Assembly: GCF_900112425.1 (NCBI RefSeq) | Contig: NZ_FOLP01000002.1 | Span: forward strand, 248,001-312,000 | DNA from: Variovorax sp. OK212 | GTDB lineage: Bacteria; Pseudomonadota; Gammaproteobacteria; Burkholderiales; Burkholderiaceae_C | Direction of reading: 5' to 3' | Length of the DNA: 64,000 bases | In this document: one piece after another, positions 48,021 to 58,431 of the stretch | Layout of the letters: every line of letters starts with the position of its first letter | Numbering within the stretch: the stretch's first letter is position 1 | Made by a program: the position numbers and the translations under genes | The notes under the pieces: generated by a model | Databases searched by the model: none | What the model was told of the DNA's origin: nothing | What the model saw: the letters and a program-made list of their open reading frames with translations, nothing else

Positions 48021-48800
48021 ATGCCTCGTTTCGCGGCGAACCTCACCATGCTCTTCACGGAGGTTCCTTTCCTCGATCGCTTTTTCTTCGCAGCCAAGGC
48101 TGGCTTCGACGCTGTCGAGTTCCTTTTTCCGTATGCCTGGCCAGCCCAGGAGATCCGCAACCGGCTCGATGCCAACGGCCTTGAGCTGGTCTTGCACAAC
48201 CTGCCCGCGGGCGACTGGGAGGCCGGCGAGCGCGGCATCGCCTGCTTGCCCGACCGGGTCAACGAGTTCCGAACTGGCGTCGCACGCGCCATCGAATATG
48301 CAGGCGTTCTCGGCGTGAAGCAGATCAACTGCCTTGCAGGCAAGGCCCCCGCCGGGGTGCCGGAAGATGTGCTGCGCCAGACCTTTGTCGAGAACCTGCG
48401 CTTTGCCGCGCGGGAGCTCAAGAAGGCCGACCTGAACTTGTTGATCGAGCCGGTCAACACGTTCGACATTCCGGGCTTCTACCTGCACCACACGGCGCAA
48501 GCGGCCAGCATCCTGGCCGAAGTAGACGAGGACAACGCGTTCCTGCAATACGACATCTACCACGCCCAGCGCATGGAGGGCGAGCTGGCTGCCACGCTGC
48601 AGAAGTACTTTCCGCTCATCCGCCACGTGCAGCTCGCCGACAACCCCGGGCGCAACGAGCCCGGCACCGGCGAGATCAACTACCCCTTCCTCTTCGCCCT
48701 GCTGGACCGCCTGGGTTACACCGGCTGCATCGGCTGCGAATACAAGCCGGCGACCACGACCGAAGGCGGTCTGGATTGGCGCCAGCAACTCGCGCAGTAA
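48021..48800 (+). CDS. hyi: Hydroxypyruvate isomerase
   Basis: A 259-residue TIM-barrel enzyme (AP endonuclease 2-like fold). It has NLTMLFTEVPFLDRF at the N-terminus and the metal-ligand segments LIEPVNTFDIPGF, QYDIYHAQRMEG and HVQLADNPGRNEPGTGEIN, all typical of Hyi. It interconverts hydroxypyruvate and tartronate semialdehyde, linking serine-derived hydroxypyruvate to the Gcl route. Second gene of the operon. Confidence 0.93.
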   Translation: MPRFAANLTMLFTEVPFLDRFFFAAKAGFDAVEFLFPYAWPAQEIRNRLDANGLELVLHNLPAGDWEAGERGIACLPDRVNEFRTGVARAIEYAGVLGVKQINCLAGKAPAGVPEDVLRQTFVENLRFAARELKKADLNLLIEPVNTFDIPGFYLHHTAQAASILAEVDEDNAFLQYDIYHAQRMEGELAATLQKYFPLIRHVQLADNPGRNEPGTGEINYPFLFALLDRLGYTGCIGCEYKPATTTEGGLDWRQQLAQ

Positions 48801-48830
48801 GCGACCTCAATCAACACCAAGGAGATATTC

Positions 48831-49739
48831 ATGACTTCCACTTCCACCAAGCTCAAGATCGGCTTTGTCGGCCTCGGCATCATGGGCGCGCCCATGGCAG
48901 GCCATCTCATCAAGGCGGGCCATCAGCTGTTCGTCTACACACTGGGAAAGATGCCCCAGGAGATCGGCGACTCCGGCGCGACGCAATGCCTGAACGGGCG
49001 CGGCGTCGCTGAGCGCGCCGACATCATCTTCACGATGGTGCCGGACACGCCCGACGTCGAGGCGGCCCTGTTCTCGGAGAACGGTATCGCCGCCGGCCTG
49101 ACCAAAGGCAAGACGGTGGTCGACATGAGCTCGATCTCGCCGATCGCGACCAAGACCTTCGCCGAGAAGATCAAAACGCTGGGCTGCGACTACCTCGATG
49201 CCCCGGTCTCCGGCGGCGAGGTCGGCGCCAAGAACGCGACGCTGTCCATCATGGTCGGCGGCGACGAGGCCGTGTTCGGGCGCATCAAGCCCCTGTTCGA
49301 CCTCATGGGCAAGAACATCACGCTCGTGGGCGGCAACGGCGACGGTCAGACCGCCAAGGTGGCGAACCAGATCATCGTCGCGCTGAACATCGAGGCGGTG
49401 GGCGAGGCGCTGCTGTTCGCCGCGCGCGCAGGTGCCGACCCGGCGCGCGTGCGCCAGGCGCTGATGGGCGGTTTCGCCTCCAGCAAGATCCTCGAAGTGC
49501 ACGGCGAGCGCATGATCAACCGCACTTTCGACCCGGGCTTCCGCATCGAGCTGCACCAGAAGGACTTGAACCTGGCGCTGGCGAGCGCCCGTGCGCTTGG
49601 CGTCTCGCTGCCCAACACGGCCATGGCGCAGGAGCTCTTCAATTCCTGCGCCGCGCACGGCGGCAAGGCCTGGGACCACTCGGCCATGGTGCGTGCGCTG
49701 GAGAAGCTCGCGAACTTCGAGATCGGCCAAAAAGCATGA
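48831..49739 (+). CDS. glxR: 2-hydroxy-3-oxopropionate (tartronate semialdehyde) reductase
   Basis: A 302-residue beta-hydroxyacid dehydrogenase. The NAD(P) motif GFVGLGIMGAPMAGHL is at residues 11-26, substrate loop DAPVSGGEVGA near 124 and the catalytic Lys in GQTAKVANQI near 172. It reduces tartronate semialdehyde to D-glycerate. A strong AAGGAG precedes it, and its stop overlaps the kinase start (ATGA). Confidence 0.93.
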   Translation: MTSTSTKLKIGFVGLGIMGAPMAGHLIKAGHQLFVYTLGKMPQEIGDSGATQCLNGRGVAERADIIFTMVPDTPDVEAALFSENGIAAGLTKGKTVVDMSSISPIATKTFAEKIKTLGCDYLDAPVSGGEVGAKNATLSIMVGGDEAVFGRIKPLFDLMGKNITLVGGNGDGQTAKVANQIIVALNIEAVGEALLFAARAGADPARVRQALMGGFASSKILEVHGERMINRTFDPGFRIELHQKDLNLALASARALGVSLPNTAMAQELFNSCAAHGGKAWDHSAMVRALEKLANFEIGQKA

Positions 49740-51058
49740 CGCCACATGCGCCCGCAGCCTTGCTGCGCCGCATGTTCGATGCGGCGGTCGCCTCCGCCCA
49801 GCCGGCGCTGTGCGTACCACCGCATCTGCCTAAACCCGAGGAGTTACCCCGGGGCGGCCGTTTGGTCGTGATCGGCGCCGGCAAGGCCTCGGCCGCGATG
49901 GCCCAAGCGGTCGAAGCCCATTGGAGCGGGCCCCTCTCCGGTCTAGTGGTCACGCGCTACGGCTACGGCGCGCCTTGCTCCCGCATCGAGATCGTCGAGG
50001 CGGCCCATCCGGTGCCCGACGCCGCTGGGCTGCGCGCCGCGCAGCGCATGCTCGAGCTGGTGGAGGGCCTGCGGCCCGAGGACATCGTGCTGTGCCTGAT
50101 CTCGGGCGGCGGGTCGGCGCTGTTGCCCCTGCCCATCGACGGTCTGACGCTCGAAGACAAGCAAGCCGTGAACCGCGCGCTGCTGGTCAGCGGCGCGACC
50201 ATCAGCGAGATGAATTGCGTGCGCCGACACCTGTCTGCGATCAAGGGCGGCAGGCTGGCCGCAGCCTGCCATCCAGCACGTGTCATCGCCCTGCTGCTTT
50301 CGGACGTCCCAGGCGACCGTCCGATGGACATCGCCTCGGGACCGACAGCGGCCGATCCCACCACCTGTGCGGATGCGCTCGCCATCGTGCGGCGCTACGG
50401 CATCGCCCTGCCCACCGCTGCGCAGGCCGCCCTGGAAAGCGGTCGCGCCGAATCGGTCAAGCCGGGCGACCCGCGCCTGACGCGCAGCGAGATCCGAATG
50501 GTGGCCACGCCGCAGCTGGCGCTGGAAGCCGCCGCCTCGGTGGGCCGGGAGGCCGGTCTTAAAGTCTTCATACTCGGCGACGCCCTGGAAGGTGAAGCGC
50601 GCGACGTGGGCAAGGTGCTCGCAGGGATCGCGCTGCACACGGCCGAGCGCGCGCAGCCCTTCAGCCCGCCCTGCGTGCTGCTGTCCGGCGGCGAGACGAC
50701 TGTCACTTTGCGCGGCAAGGGCCGGGGTGGACGCAATGTGGAGTGCCTGCTGTCGCTAGCCATCGCGCTTGACGGCCATCCCCGCATCCACGCCCTGATG
50801 GGCGACACCGACGGCGTCGACGGCTCCGAAGACATCGCCGGCGCACAGGTCGGACCTCAAACGCTGCAGCGCGCATGGGATCTGGGCCTCAAGCCGGTCG
50901 ACGCCCTGGCCGACAACGACGGGCACGGCTTCTTCCAGGCGCTGGACGCCTCGGTGCTCACCGGGCCCACGCACACCAACGTGAACGACTTCCGCGCGAT
51001 CTTCATCGGTGCCGGGACGAGTTCACAGCACTCAGCCGGCGCCGATGCGACGCGCTGA
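49736..51058 (+). CDS. ttuD: Glycerate 2-kinase (MOFRL family, GckA/TtuD-like)
   Basis: A 440-residue kinase. The N-terminal DUF4147 domain contains VIGAGKASAAMAQA, LISGGGSALLPLP and NCVRRHLSAIKGGRLA, and a C-terminal MOFRL domain ends with DRTDGVDGSED-like metal/nucleotide residues (here GDTDGVDGSEDIAG). This class makes 2-phosphoglycerate, unlike GlxK-type kinases that make 3-phosphoglycerate only in some species. The 2-phospho product is the direct substrate of the enolase encoded two genes downstream. Confidence 0.9.
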   Translation: MTPHAPAALLRRMFDAAVASAQPALCVPPHLPKPEELPRGGRLVVIGAGKASAAMAQAVEAHWSGPLSGLVVTRYGYGAPCSRIEIVEAAHPVPDAAGLRAAQRMLELVEGLRPEDIVLCLISGGGSALLPLPIDGLTLEDKQAVNRALLVSGATISEMNCVRRHLSAIKGGRLAAACHPARVIALLLSDVPGDRPMDIASGPTAADPTTCADALAIVRRYGIALPTAAQAALESGRAESVKPGDPRLTRSEIRMVATPQLALEAAASVGREAGLKVFILGDALEGEARDVGKVLAGIALHTAERAQPFSPPCVLLSGGETTVTLRGKGRGGRNVECLLSLAIALDGHPRIHALMGDTDGVDGSEDIAGAQVGPQTLQRAWDLGLKPVDALADNDGHGFFQALDASVLTGPTHTNVNDFRAIFIGAGTSSQHSAGADATR

Positions 51059-51076
51059 CCACCAAGAGAGCTCCTA

Positions 51077-52504
51077 ATGCCGATACACCGCAACCGCCGC
51101 GCCAAGATCGTCGCTACGCTGGGCCCCGCCAGCAGCGACCGCGAGACCATCCGCAACCTGTTCCACGCCGGCGTGGACGTCTTTCGGCTCAACTTCAGTC
51201 ACGGGCTCGCCGCGGACCACGCGGCGCGCATGGTGATCCTCAGGGAACTCGAGACAGAGACGGGGCGCCCCATCGGCGTGCTGGCCGACCTGCAGGGACC
51301 CAAGCTGCGGGTCGGTACGTTCACCGACGGGCCGGTCCAATTGGCGGAGGGTCAGTCCTTCCGCCTGGACCTCGATCCCCAACCCGGTACCGCCGAGCGC
51401 GTCAACCTGCCCCACCCCGAGATCTTCGCGGCGCTCGTGCCTGGTGCCGAGTTGCTGCTGGACGATGGGCGCATGCGTCTGAAGGTGGAACAGTGCGATC
51501 GGGAAAGCGCGGTCACTCGCGTGATCGTGGGCGGCCGCCTGTCCGAGCGCAAGGGCGTCAACGTTCCCGGCGTGGTGCTGCCGATCTCGGCGCTGACGCC
51601 CAAGGACCTGCGGGACCTGCAGACCGCACTCGATCTTGGCGCGGACTGGATCGCGTTGTCCTTCGTCCAGCGGCCCGAAGACGTCACCGAGGCACGGGCA
51701 CTGATCGGCGACCGGGCGCGCATCATGGTCAAGCTCGAGAAGCCGTCTGCCATCGACTGCCTGGACGAGATCATCGCGCAGACCGACGCCGTGATGGTGG
51801 CCCGAGGTGACCTCGGCGTGGAACTGCCGGCCGAGCAGGTCCCCGCCATCCAGAAGCGCGTGGTGCGGGCATGCCGCGCCGCCGGCAAACCGGTGATCGT
51901 GGCCACACAGATGCTGGAGTCCATGATCGAAAGCCCGGTCCCCACGCGGGCGGAAGCCTCGGACGTCGCCACCGCGATCTACGACGGGGCGGACGCGGTC
52001 ATGCTGTCGGCGGAATCGGCCGCCGGTAAGTACCCCGTCCCCGCGGTCGCCATGATGAACCGCATCATCGAGGGCACGGAAGCCGATCCGCTGTACCGGC
52101 AACTGATCGATGCCTCGCACACGCCCGCCGTGCCTGGGAAGTCGGACACCGCGCAGGCAGTGTGCTGCGCGATGCGGCACGCCGCTTCGCTGCTCAAGGC
52201 CGCCGCCATCGTCTGCTTCACCAGCTCCGGTCCGACCAGCCTGCGCGCGGCACGCGAGCGCCCCGAGGCGCCGGTGCTCAGCCTCACGCCCAGCGTGGCG
52301 GCAGCACGCCAGCTGACCCTGGTCTGGGGCGTGCACTCGGTGCACATCGCGGATGTGGCAGATGTTGCGCAGTCGACCAGCACCGCCTGCGCGGTTGCCC
52401 AGCAGGAGCAGTTCGCCAGTCCCGGCCAGACGCTCGTCATCATCGCCGGCATGCCTTTCGGCAAGGCCGGTACCACCAACCTGTTGCGCATCGCCACCGT
52501 TTGA
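51077..52504 (+). CDS. ttuE: Pyruvate kinase (TtuE-like)
   Basis: A 475-residue pyruvate kinase. Visible are AKIVATLGPAS and FRLNFSHG at the N-terminus, the catalytic-site segment MVKLEKPSAIDCLDEII (E-K-P in place of the common E-N), DAVMVARGDLGVELP, and the signature ATQMLESMIESPVPTRAEASDVA. It converts PEP to pyruvate with ATP formation. Pyruvate kinase genes beside glycerate kinase are known in tartrate (ttu) clusters; here it completes glyoxylate use. It follows the kinase by 18 bases. Confidence 0.92.
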   Translation: MPIHRNRRAKIVATLGPASSDRETIRNLFHAGVDVFRLNFSHGLAADHAARMVILRELETETGRPIGVLADLQGPKLRVGTFTDGPVQLAEGQSFRLDLDPQPGTAERVNLPHPEIFAALVPGAELLLDDGRMRLKVEQCDRESAVTRVIVGGRLSERKGVNVPGVVLPISALTPKDLRDLQTALDLGADWIALSFVQRPEDVTEARALIGDRARIMVKLEKPSAIDCLDEIIAQTDAVMVARGDLGVELPAEQVPAIQKRVVRACRAAGKPVIVATQMLESMIESPVPTRAEASDVATAIYDGADAVMLSAESAAGKYPVPAVAMMNRIIEGTEADPLYRQLIDASHTPAVPGKSDTAQAVCCAMRHAASLLKAAAIVCFTSSGPTSLRAARERPEAPVLSLTPSVAAARQLTLVWGVHSVHIADVADVAQSTSTACAVAQQEQFASPGQTLVIIAGMPFGKAGTTNLLRIATV

Positions 52505-52534
52505 CGCTGGGTGCGCAAGCGACAAGGCTTTTAA

Positions 52535-53842
<1,308 letters not shown>

Positions 53843-54010
53843 GCGCAGGTCTCGAAAAAAATCCCACCATGGCCTCGACGGGTGCCGGCAAATTCGGCTT
53901 CGATCCTGCCCGTTGGCGTGCGATGTGCTCCACGACGGCGGTGCAGGCCAGACAAGACCTGGCTCGGCAGATTCTATTCAGCTTTACGCTCTTAGAAGAA
54001 GGAACAATCC

Positions 54011-54871
54011 ATGTCAGCCAGACGCCTTGAAGGCAAGATTGCATTCATTACTGGAGCAGCACGCGGGATCGGACGTGCCACCGCCATCGCTTTCGCCCGC
54101 GAGGGCGCAGCCGTAGTGGGCATTGATATCGCGGGATCGGTCAGCACGACGCTGAAAATAGAGCCCGCCACGCGCGATGAGTTGGATGAAACAGGGCGAC
54201 TCGTAGCGGCAGCAGGCGGCAGTTGGGTGGCGCGGCAGCTCGACCAGCGTGACCTGCCCGCCTTGCGGGAAGCCGCAGCGTGGGCAGCGGAAACGTTCGG
54301 CAAAATCGACATCCTCTTCGCCAATGCGGGCATCCAGGCGTTCAAGCCGATCCTGGAAATGGACGATGCGGACTGGCAAGACCAAATCGACGTCAACCTC
54401 ACCGGCACCTGCAATGCGATCCGCGCCATCGCTCCCTATCTCATCAAGAATAGGAGTGGGCGCATCATCGTGACGTCTTCGACGCAAGGACGGCACGGCA
54501 CAAAGTATGGTGCTGCCTACTCGGCCTCCAAATGGGGGATCATCGGCTTGATGAAGTCGGCCGCGCTGGAGCTGGGGCAGTATGGCGTCACGGTCAACGC
54601 CGTCATTCCCGGGTTGATCGATACGCCTCTCACGCGGCACAGGCAGCGATACGCTCAGGCCCTCGACGATTTGACCAATGCCGAACCGCTGCACAAGCTC
54701 GAAGCTGAAGTGAGACAGAAGCTCAGTGACAAGTCTCCGCTGGGCGTTCCCTGGCTCCCGCCAGAAGCGATTGCTCCCGTGGTTGTTTTTCTCGCCAGTG
54801 ACGACGCGTATATGGTTTCGGGCGCGACCTATGACGTGACCGGGGGCGACAGCGCCAACAATTCCGCATGA
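54011..54871 (+). CDS. SDR-family NAD(P)-dependent oxidoreductase
   Basis: A 286-residue short-chain dehydrogenase. The cofactor motif TGAARGIG lies at residues 15-22, NAG in LFANAGIQ, the catalytic Ser of VTSSTQG and the Y-x-x-x-K in YSASK. The stretch from residue 40 to 75 (TRDELDETGRLV and QLDQRDLPAL) resembles the subgroup with a long insert after the first strand pair, some of which are mycofactocin-dependent; no mycofactocin genes are visible. AAGAAGGAAC precedes the start. It lies 168 bp after enolase, so it may have its own promoter. Substrate unknown. Confidence 0.85.
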   Translation: MSARRLEGKIAFITGAARGIGRATAIAFAREGAAVVGIDIAGSVSTTLKIEPATRDELDETGRLVAAAGGSWVARQLDQRDLPALREAAAWAAETFGKIDILFANAGIQAFKPILEMDDADWQDQIDVNLTGTCNAIRAIAPYLIKNRSGRIIVTSSTQGRHGTKYGAAYSASKWGIIGLMKSAALELGQYGVTVNAVIPGLIDTPLTRHRQRYAQALDDLTNAEPLHKLEAEVRQKLSDKSPLGVPWLPPEAIAPVVVFLASDDAYMVSGATYDVTGGDSANNSA

Positions 54872-54879
54872 AGTAAACA

Positions 54880-54896
54880 CCCCGGAAAAACCGGGG
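54880..54896 (+). terminator. Likely terminator after SDR gene
   Basis: CCCCGG-AAAAA-CCGGGG hairpin starting nine bases after the SDR stop, with only a short T-run (TT) after it. It probably ends the plus-strand glyoxylate/SDR transcript. Confidence 0.5.
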
Positions 54897-54903
54897 TTGG
54901 TAG

Positions 54904-55482
54904 CTAGGCGCTGCGCCGCGGTCGGGCGATCTGCGTCTCGACAGGCCCCCCTCGCCGCTCCGATCCCAATAGGCCGGCTTGCCCAAATCGGCCCCGGAAG
55001 AAATCGAGGAAAGCCGTAACCTTCGGCGACACGACCTTCTTGGCGGATAGATGCCCCAGATGGCCCATTCGGCGCCCGCCGCGACGAATCAGTCCCACTC
55101 CGGCAACAACTGCATCAGGGTGCCGTCTCGCAACTCTTCCCAAACCTGCCAGATCGACAGCAAGGCGATGCCATGCCTGCGACGGCCGCGCCGTGGAGCG
55201 CGTCCGAGTCATTGGCCCGCAGGTGTCCGGCGACTGCCACGCCTCGGGCGCGCTCTCGAGCAATGCGTGCGGGCGGCAGTACCAGGTTCCGGAGGGCTGC
55301 AGCGCGAAGGCGAGGCAGGCATGCGAGACCAGGTCTGCCGGCGGCAAGGACATGGACTGCAATGCAAGAAGTAGCTCGGGCCGGCCACGAGCACGCGGCG
55401 CTGCGGTGCCAACCTCCGTCGCGATCAAGCCGGCAATCCGAGAGCGCCCAGATCCGCACAGCCACATCGGTACCGGTCTCAA
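54904..55482 (-). pseudogene. Degenerate LysR effector-domain relic
   Basis: Pieces of a LysR substrate-binding domain can be read only by moving between frames: AVRI-ALSD, then LIATEVGTAAP, RRVLVAGPSYFL, VAGHLRANDSDALHGAAVAGM, and finally KKVVSPKVTAFLDFFRGRFG. No helix-turn-helix part is present. At least three frameshifts are needed, so it is not functional. It sits directly downstream of the intact LysR at 55531. Confidence 0.7.
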
Positions 55483-55530
55483 TGAGGTCCGCCTACAGGT
55501 CGGTGAGCGTCACGTCCAGCTTGGCCCTAT

Positions 55531-56436
55531 CTAGAAATCGGTGCCCGCCGCAGGCACGGGCCTAGGCACGGTGAGCCGCATCTGTTCGATGAGGTGTTGC
55601 ACTGTCGGCGACTTCTCGTGTCGGCGAAACACGGCGGCCACCTCGGACGCGATGCGCAGGCCGGCGATTTCCAGGAAGATGACGTTCGGAAAGCCGGCGA
55701 ACTGCATGAGCACGCTCGGCACAATGGCAATGCCCACGCCTAGCGATACATGCGTGAGCACAGCGAGCAGCCCACCCGGCGCGGAGCTCACTTGTGGGTT
55801 GAACCGGCCCCGGCGCGCGACCTCCAGGAGGCCCCAGTCCTGCTCGGGCACCACGAAGGTCTCGTGCGCCATCGCCTTCGCGGGCAAGGGATTCATTGCC
55901 CGAGCCAGCGGATGATCGGCGGGTAAGGCCACACAGAAGCGGTCACGCACCAGCACGTGGCTGGCCAGCGATGGCGATAATACGACGGGCATCCGCACGA
56001 AAGCCATGTCGATGCGCCCATCTTCCAACAACGCCGGCAAATCGTCCATGGGCAGTTCCTTCACTTTCACCATGACGTCTGGCCGCGCAGCTCGATAGGC
56101 GCGCACCTGATCCTGCAGCAATGCCGAGAATACGGCCGAGCCGACGTAGCCGATTTCGATGCGGCCGATTTCGCCGCGCCCGGCCCGCCGGCCGACGTTG
56201 AGCGTACGGTCCGCCTGCGCCAGCAGGGCGCGGCTTTCGACAAGGAAGGCTTCGCCCGCCGACGTCAGTGCAACGGAGCGATTCGTTCGGCTGAACAGGC
56301 GCGCTTGCAAGTTCTCCTCCAGTTCCTTGATTTGCACCGTCAAGGTCGGCGGCGATATGCCCAGTGCCTCGGCCGCGCGCGAAAAGTGCAACTGTTCGGC
56401 AACAGCGACGAAATAGCGGATGTGCCTCAGTTCCAT
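55531..56436 (-). CDS. LysR-family transcriptional regulator
   Basis: A 301-residue LysR protein with a normal N-terminal winged helix (LRHIRYFVAVAEQLHFSRAAEALGISPPTLTVQIKELEENL) and effector domain. It is similar to the LysR at 43798, suggesting duplication or common descent. Divergent from the GlcG/HbpS-like gene with 131 bp between starts, where a LysR-type palindrome is visible. It probably regulates that gene. Confidence 0.87.
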   Translation of the reverse strand: MELRHIRYFVAVAEQLHFSRAAEALGISPPTLTVQIKELEENLQARLFSRTNRSVALTSAGEAFLVESRALLAQADRTLNVGRRAGRGEIGRIEIGYVGSAVFSALLQDQVRAYRAARPDVMVKVKELPMDDLPALLEDGRIDMAFVRMPVVLSPSLASHVLVRDRFCVALPADHPLARAMNPLPAKAMAHETFVVPEQDWGLLEVARRGRFNPQVSSAPGGLLAVLTHVSLGVGIAIVPSVLMQFAGFPNVIFLEIAGLRIASEVAAVFRRHEKSPTVQHLIEQMRLTVPRPVPAAGTDF

Positions 56437-56463
56437 GTGCGGTCCTTCGTTTCAATATTTGAG

Positions 56464-56482
56464 TATTAGTCTTTGCCTAATA
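56464..56482. promoter_or_regulatory. LysR-type palindrome TATTAG-N7-CTAATA
   Basis: A perfect 6-bp inverted repeat spaced by seven bases, 28 bp from the LysR start and 86 bp from the divergent heme-binding gene. It matches the T-N11-A architecture of LysR boxes. Confidence 0.6.
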
Positions 56483-56567
56483 ATATGCTCGCTCCTCTCC
56501 ATTGACTTCAATTGTTCGGCACCGCCCAATCGGACGCATAAACCACTCGTCCCGAAGGAATCCCAAC

Positions 56568-57053
56568 ATGACACTCGTGCACCGTATCGCTATCGTGGCC
56601 GCCCTCGCATCGGGTCTTTCGACCGGCACGATCTCCTCCGCCGCGGAGTTGCCCACCCAGCCGGTGCTGACGCTTGCCGCAGCTCGGCAGGTAGCCAATG
56701 CCGCGGAAGCCAAGGCGAAGGCTGCGGGCTGGCCTTGCGTGATCTCTGTGGTAGATAGTGCAGGCCTGCCGCTCTTGCTTGTGCGCATGGATAACGCAGC
56801 CGTGCCCGCGGGCGTCGAGTTGGCGCCCGGCAAGGCCAGGACCGCCGCGCTGTTCCGCCGCCCCAGTGGCGTACTCGAAGACGCCATCAACGGCAACCGA
56901 CCCGCCGCGGCGACTGCGCGCGGCTTCGTCCTGATGCGCGGGGGCTTGCCCATCGTGGCCGACGGGCAGATCGTCGGGGCCATCGGCGTGTCGGCGGACA
57001 CCCCTCAGCACGACGAAGAGATCGCGCAAGCTGGCGTGGCTGGACTCAAGTAA
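56568..57053 (+). CDS. GlcG/HbpS-family (heme-binding-like) periplasmic protein
   Basis: A 161-residue protein. The start is the ATG at 56568, preceded by AAGGA; a signal peptide of about 23 residues ends at SSA-AE. The mature part is a single GlcG/HbpS domain (TLAAARQVANAAEAKAKAAGW, VSVVDSAG-like VVDSAGLPLLLVRMD, and the final GAIGVSADTPQHDEEIAQAGVAGL). GlcG accompanies glycolate oxidase genes in E. coli, and HbpS binds haem. Given the glyoxylate cargo a glycolate-related role is tempting, but the biochemical role of this family is poorly known. Confidence 0.82.
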   Translation: MTLVHRIAIVAALASGLSTGTISSAAELPTQPVLTLAAARQVANAAEAKAKAAGWPCVISVVDSAGLPLLLVRMDNAAVPAGVELAPGKARTAALFRRPSGVLEDAINGNRPAAATARGFVLMRGGLPIVADGQIVGAIGVSADTPQHDEEIAQAGVAGLK

Positions 57054-57407
57054 GAGGTCTGCAAGTCAATCACCACGAGCACATCTCCCCTGCCTCATGC
57101 AAGTGCGTGGCCACGCAGCTAGTTGGCACACCCGAGTCCGCTACGACAACGGTGGACAGACCCGTGGTTGCCATCGTGTTGCAAGCCGTGGCGCGCGACA
57201 TTCAAACCTCGTTCGCCGGCTTCCAGTGGTCCGGCTGAGGCACACGACGCTGCATTCAAAATGGCGCTGTAGCTTGCGAACTTCGAGAAACAGTAAACGT
57301 GATCTCCTGTTTATCGCTTAACAGGGCGAGGCGCGGCGAGACTAGCGCCTCCCTTCAAGAGCGCAAGCGCACGCGGACAGATCTTGCTACAGCGCTAAGC
57401 TAATCTC
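57054..57407. other. Intergenic region with a short palindrome
   Basis: About 350 bp with no supported gene. CCTGTT (57306-57311) and AACAGG (57320-57325) form a 6-bp inverted repeat with an 8-base spacer about 80 bp upstream of the LysR-type gene at 57408; it might be an autoregulatory site. Confidence 0.35.
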
Positions 57408-58349
57408 ATGTCCGCGATCTCAACCCGCCTTCCTCCGATTCATTGCCTGCTGGCGTTCGAGGCTCGGGCCCGGCTCAAGAGTGGTGTGCTGGTGGCCAAG
57501 GAACTGAATATCACACCCAGCGCCGTCACCCATCGCATTCGCCAGCTGGAAGGGTTCACCAGTTTGACACTGTTCACCAAGGTTGGCGGCAATGTCGTTC
57601 TGACACCAGACGGGCAGTCCTACCTGGAGACCGTGCGTGGGGCGCTCTACGCCTTGAGCTATTTCTCCGCGCGCGCGCGGCCGGAAAAGCTCAGATTACG
57701 TCTGAGCTCACCGCCCACGTTTGCCGCACGCATCCTGATTCCGCGGCTGGAAAAGATCCGCATCCAGTTTCCGGCGCTCCAGATCGATATCCAGCTGTCG
57801 GTCCCTCTCATTGGGGCGAAGGCCGAGCCTGCTGATATCGACTTCCGATTTGGCGACGGCAACTACCCGGGGCGCACGGTGATTAAGGTGCTGGACGAGA
57901 AGGTGGTCGCGGTCTGCCATCCGGAGTTCGCACAGAAGCACGGCCCGTTCAAGAGGTCCTCGGATCTGCGCAGCGAACACCTGCTGCGGTGCTCGATCGA
58001 TCCGTGGCGACCCTGGTTTCTGGCGGCAGGGTTGGACTGGTCCGAGCCTGATAGCACCTTTGCCTTCTCAGATGTCGGCCTCTTCGCCGATGCCGCTGCT
58101 CATCAAGCTGGAATCGGCTTGGTGCGCCCAAGCCTGGTCCAGGAGTACTTCGACAGCGGTCGGCTGTGCGTACTGCTTCCCAGCATCATGGCAGCACCTT
58201 ACTACGCGTACTACGCCACTTGTACCCCCGAGTCCCACCAGCGACCCGATGTCGAGCAGTTCATCCAGTGGCTGGCGCAGGACCTCTATGACCCAGGCAG
58301 TCGCTACCGCATGCCGAAGAAGCCTCTGCGCAAGGCCTCTGTCGGGTAA
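57408..58349 (+). CDS. LysR-family regulator, GcvA/AmpR-like
   Basis: A 313-residue LysR protein with the GcvA-type N-terminus RLPPIHCLLAFEARARLKSG..AKELNITPSAVTHRIRQLE. The helix-turn-helix is complete, and an effector domain with LRLRLSSPPTFAARILIPRL follows. It ends just at the start of an antisense ABC-ATPase relic, so its last codons overlap decayed sequence and may have been changed by the rearrangement. Target unknown. Confidence 0.82.
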   Translation: MSAISTRLPPIHCLLAFEARARLKSGVLVAKELNITPSAVTHRIRQLEGFTSLTLFTKVGGNVVLTPDGQSYLETVRGALYALSYFSARARPEKLRLRLSSPPTFAARILIPRLEKIRIQFPALQIDIQLSVPLIGAKAEPADIDFRFGDGNYPGRTVIKVLDEKVVAVCHPEFAQKHGPFKRSSDLRSEHLLRCSIDPWRPWFLAAGLDWSEPDSTFAFSDVGLFADAAAHQAGIGLVRPSLVQEYFDSGRLCVLLPSIMAAPYYAYYATCTPESHQRPDVEQFIQWLAQDLYDPGSRYRMPKKPLRKASVG

Positions 58350-58431
58350 ATGTTCTCGAAGCCCGCGAGGCCGAAGGTATTGAGGTACTCCATCCCGTTT
58401 CGAGCGCGCCTCGCGCAACGGCAGCTTCTCT

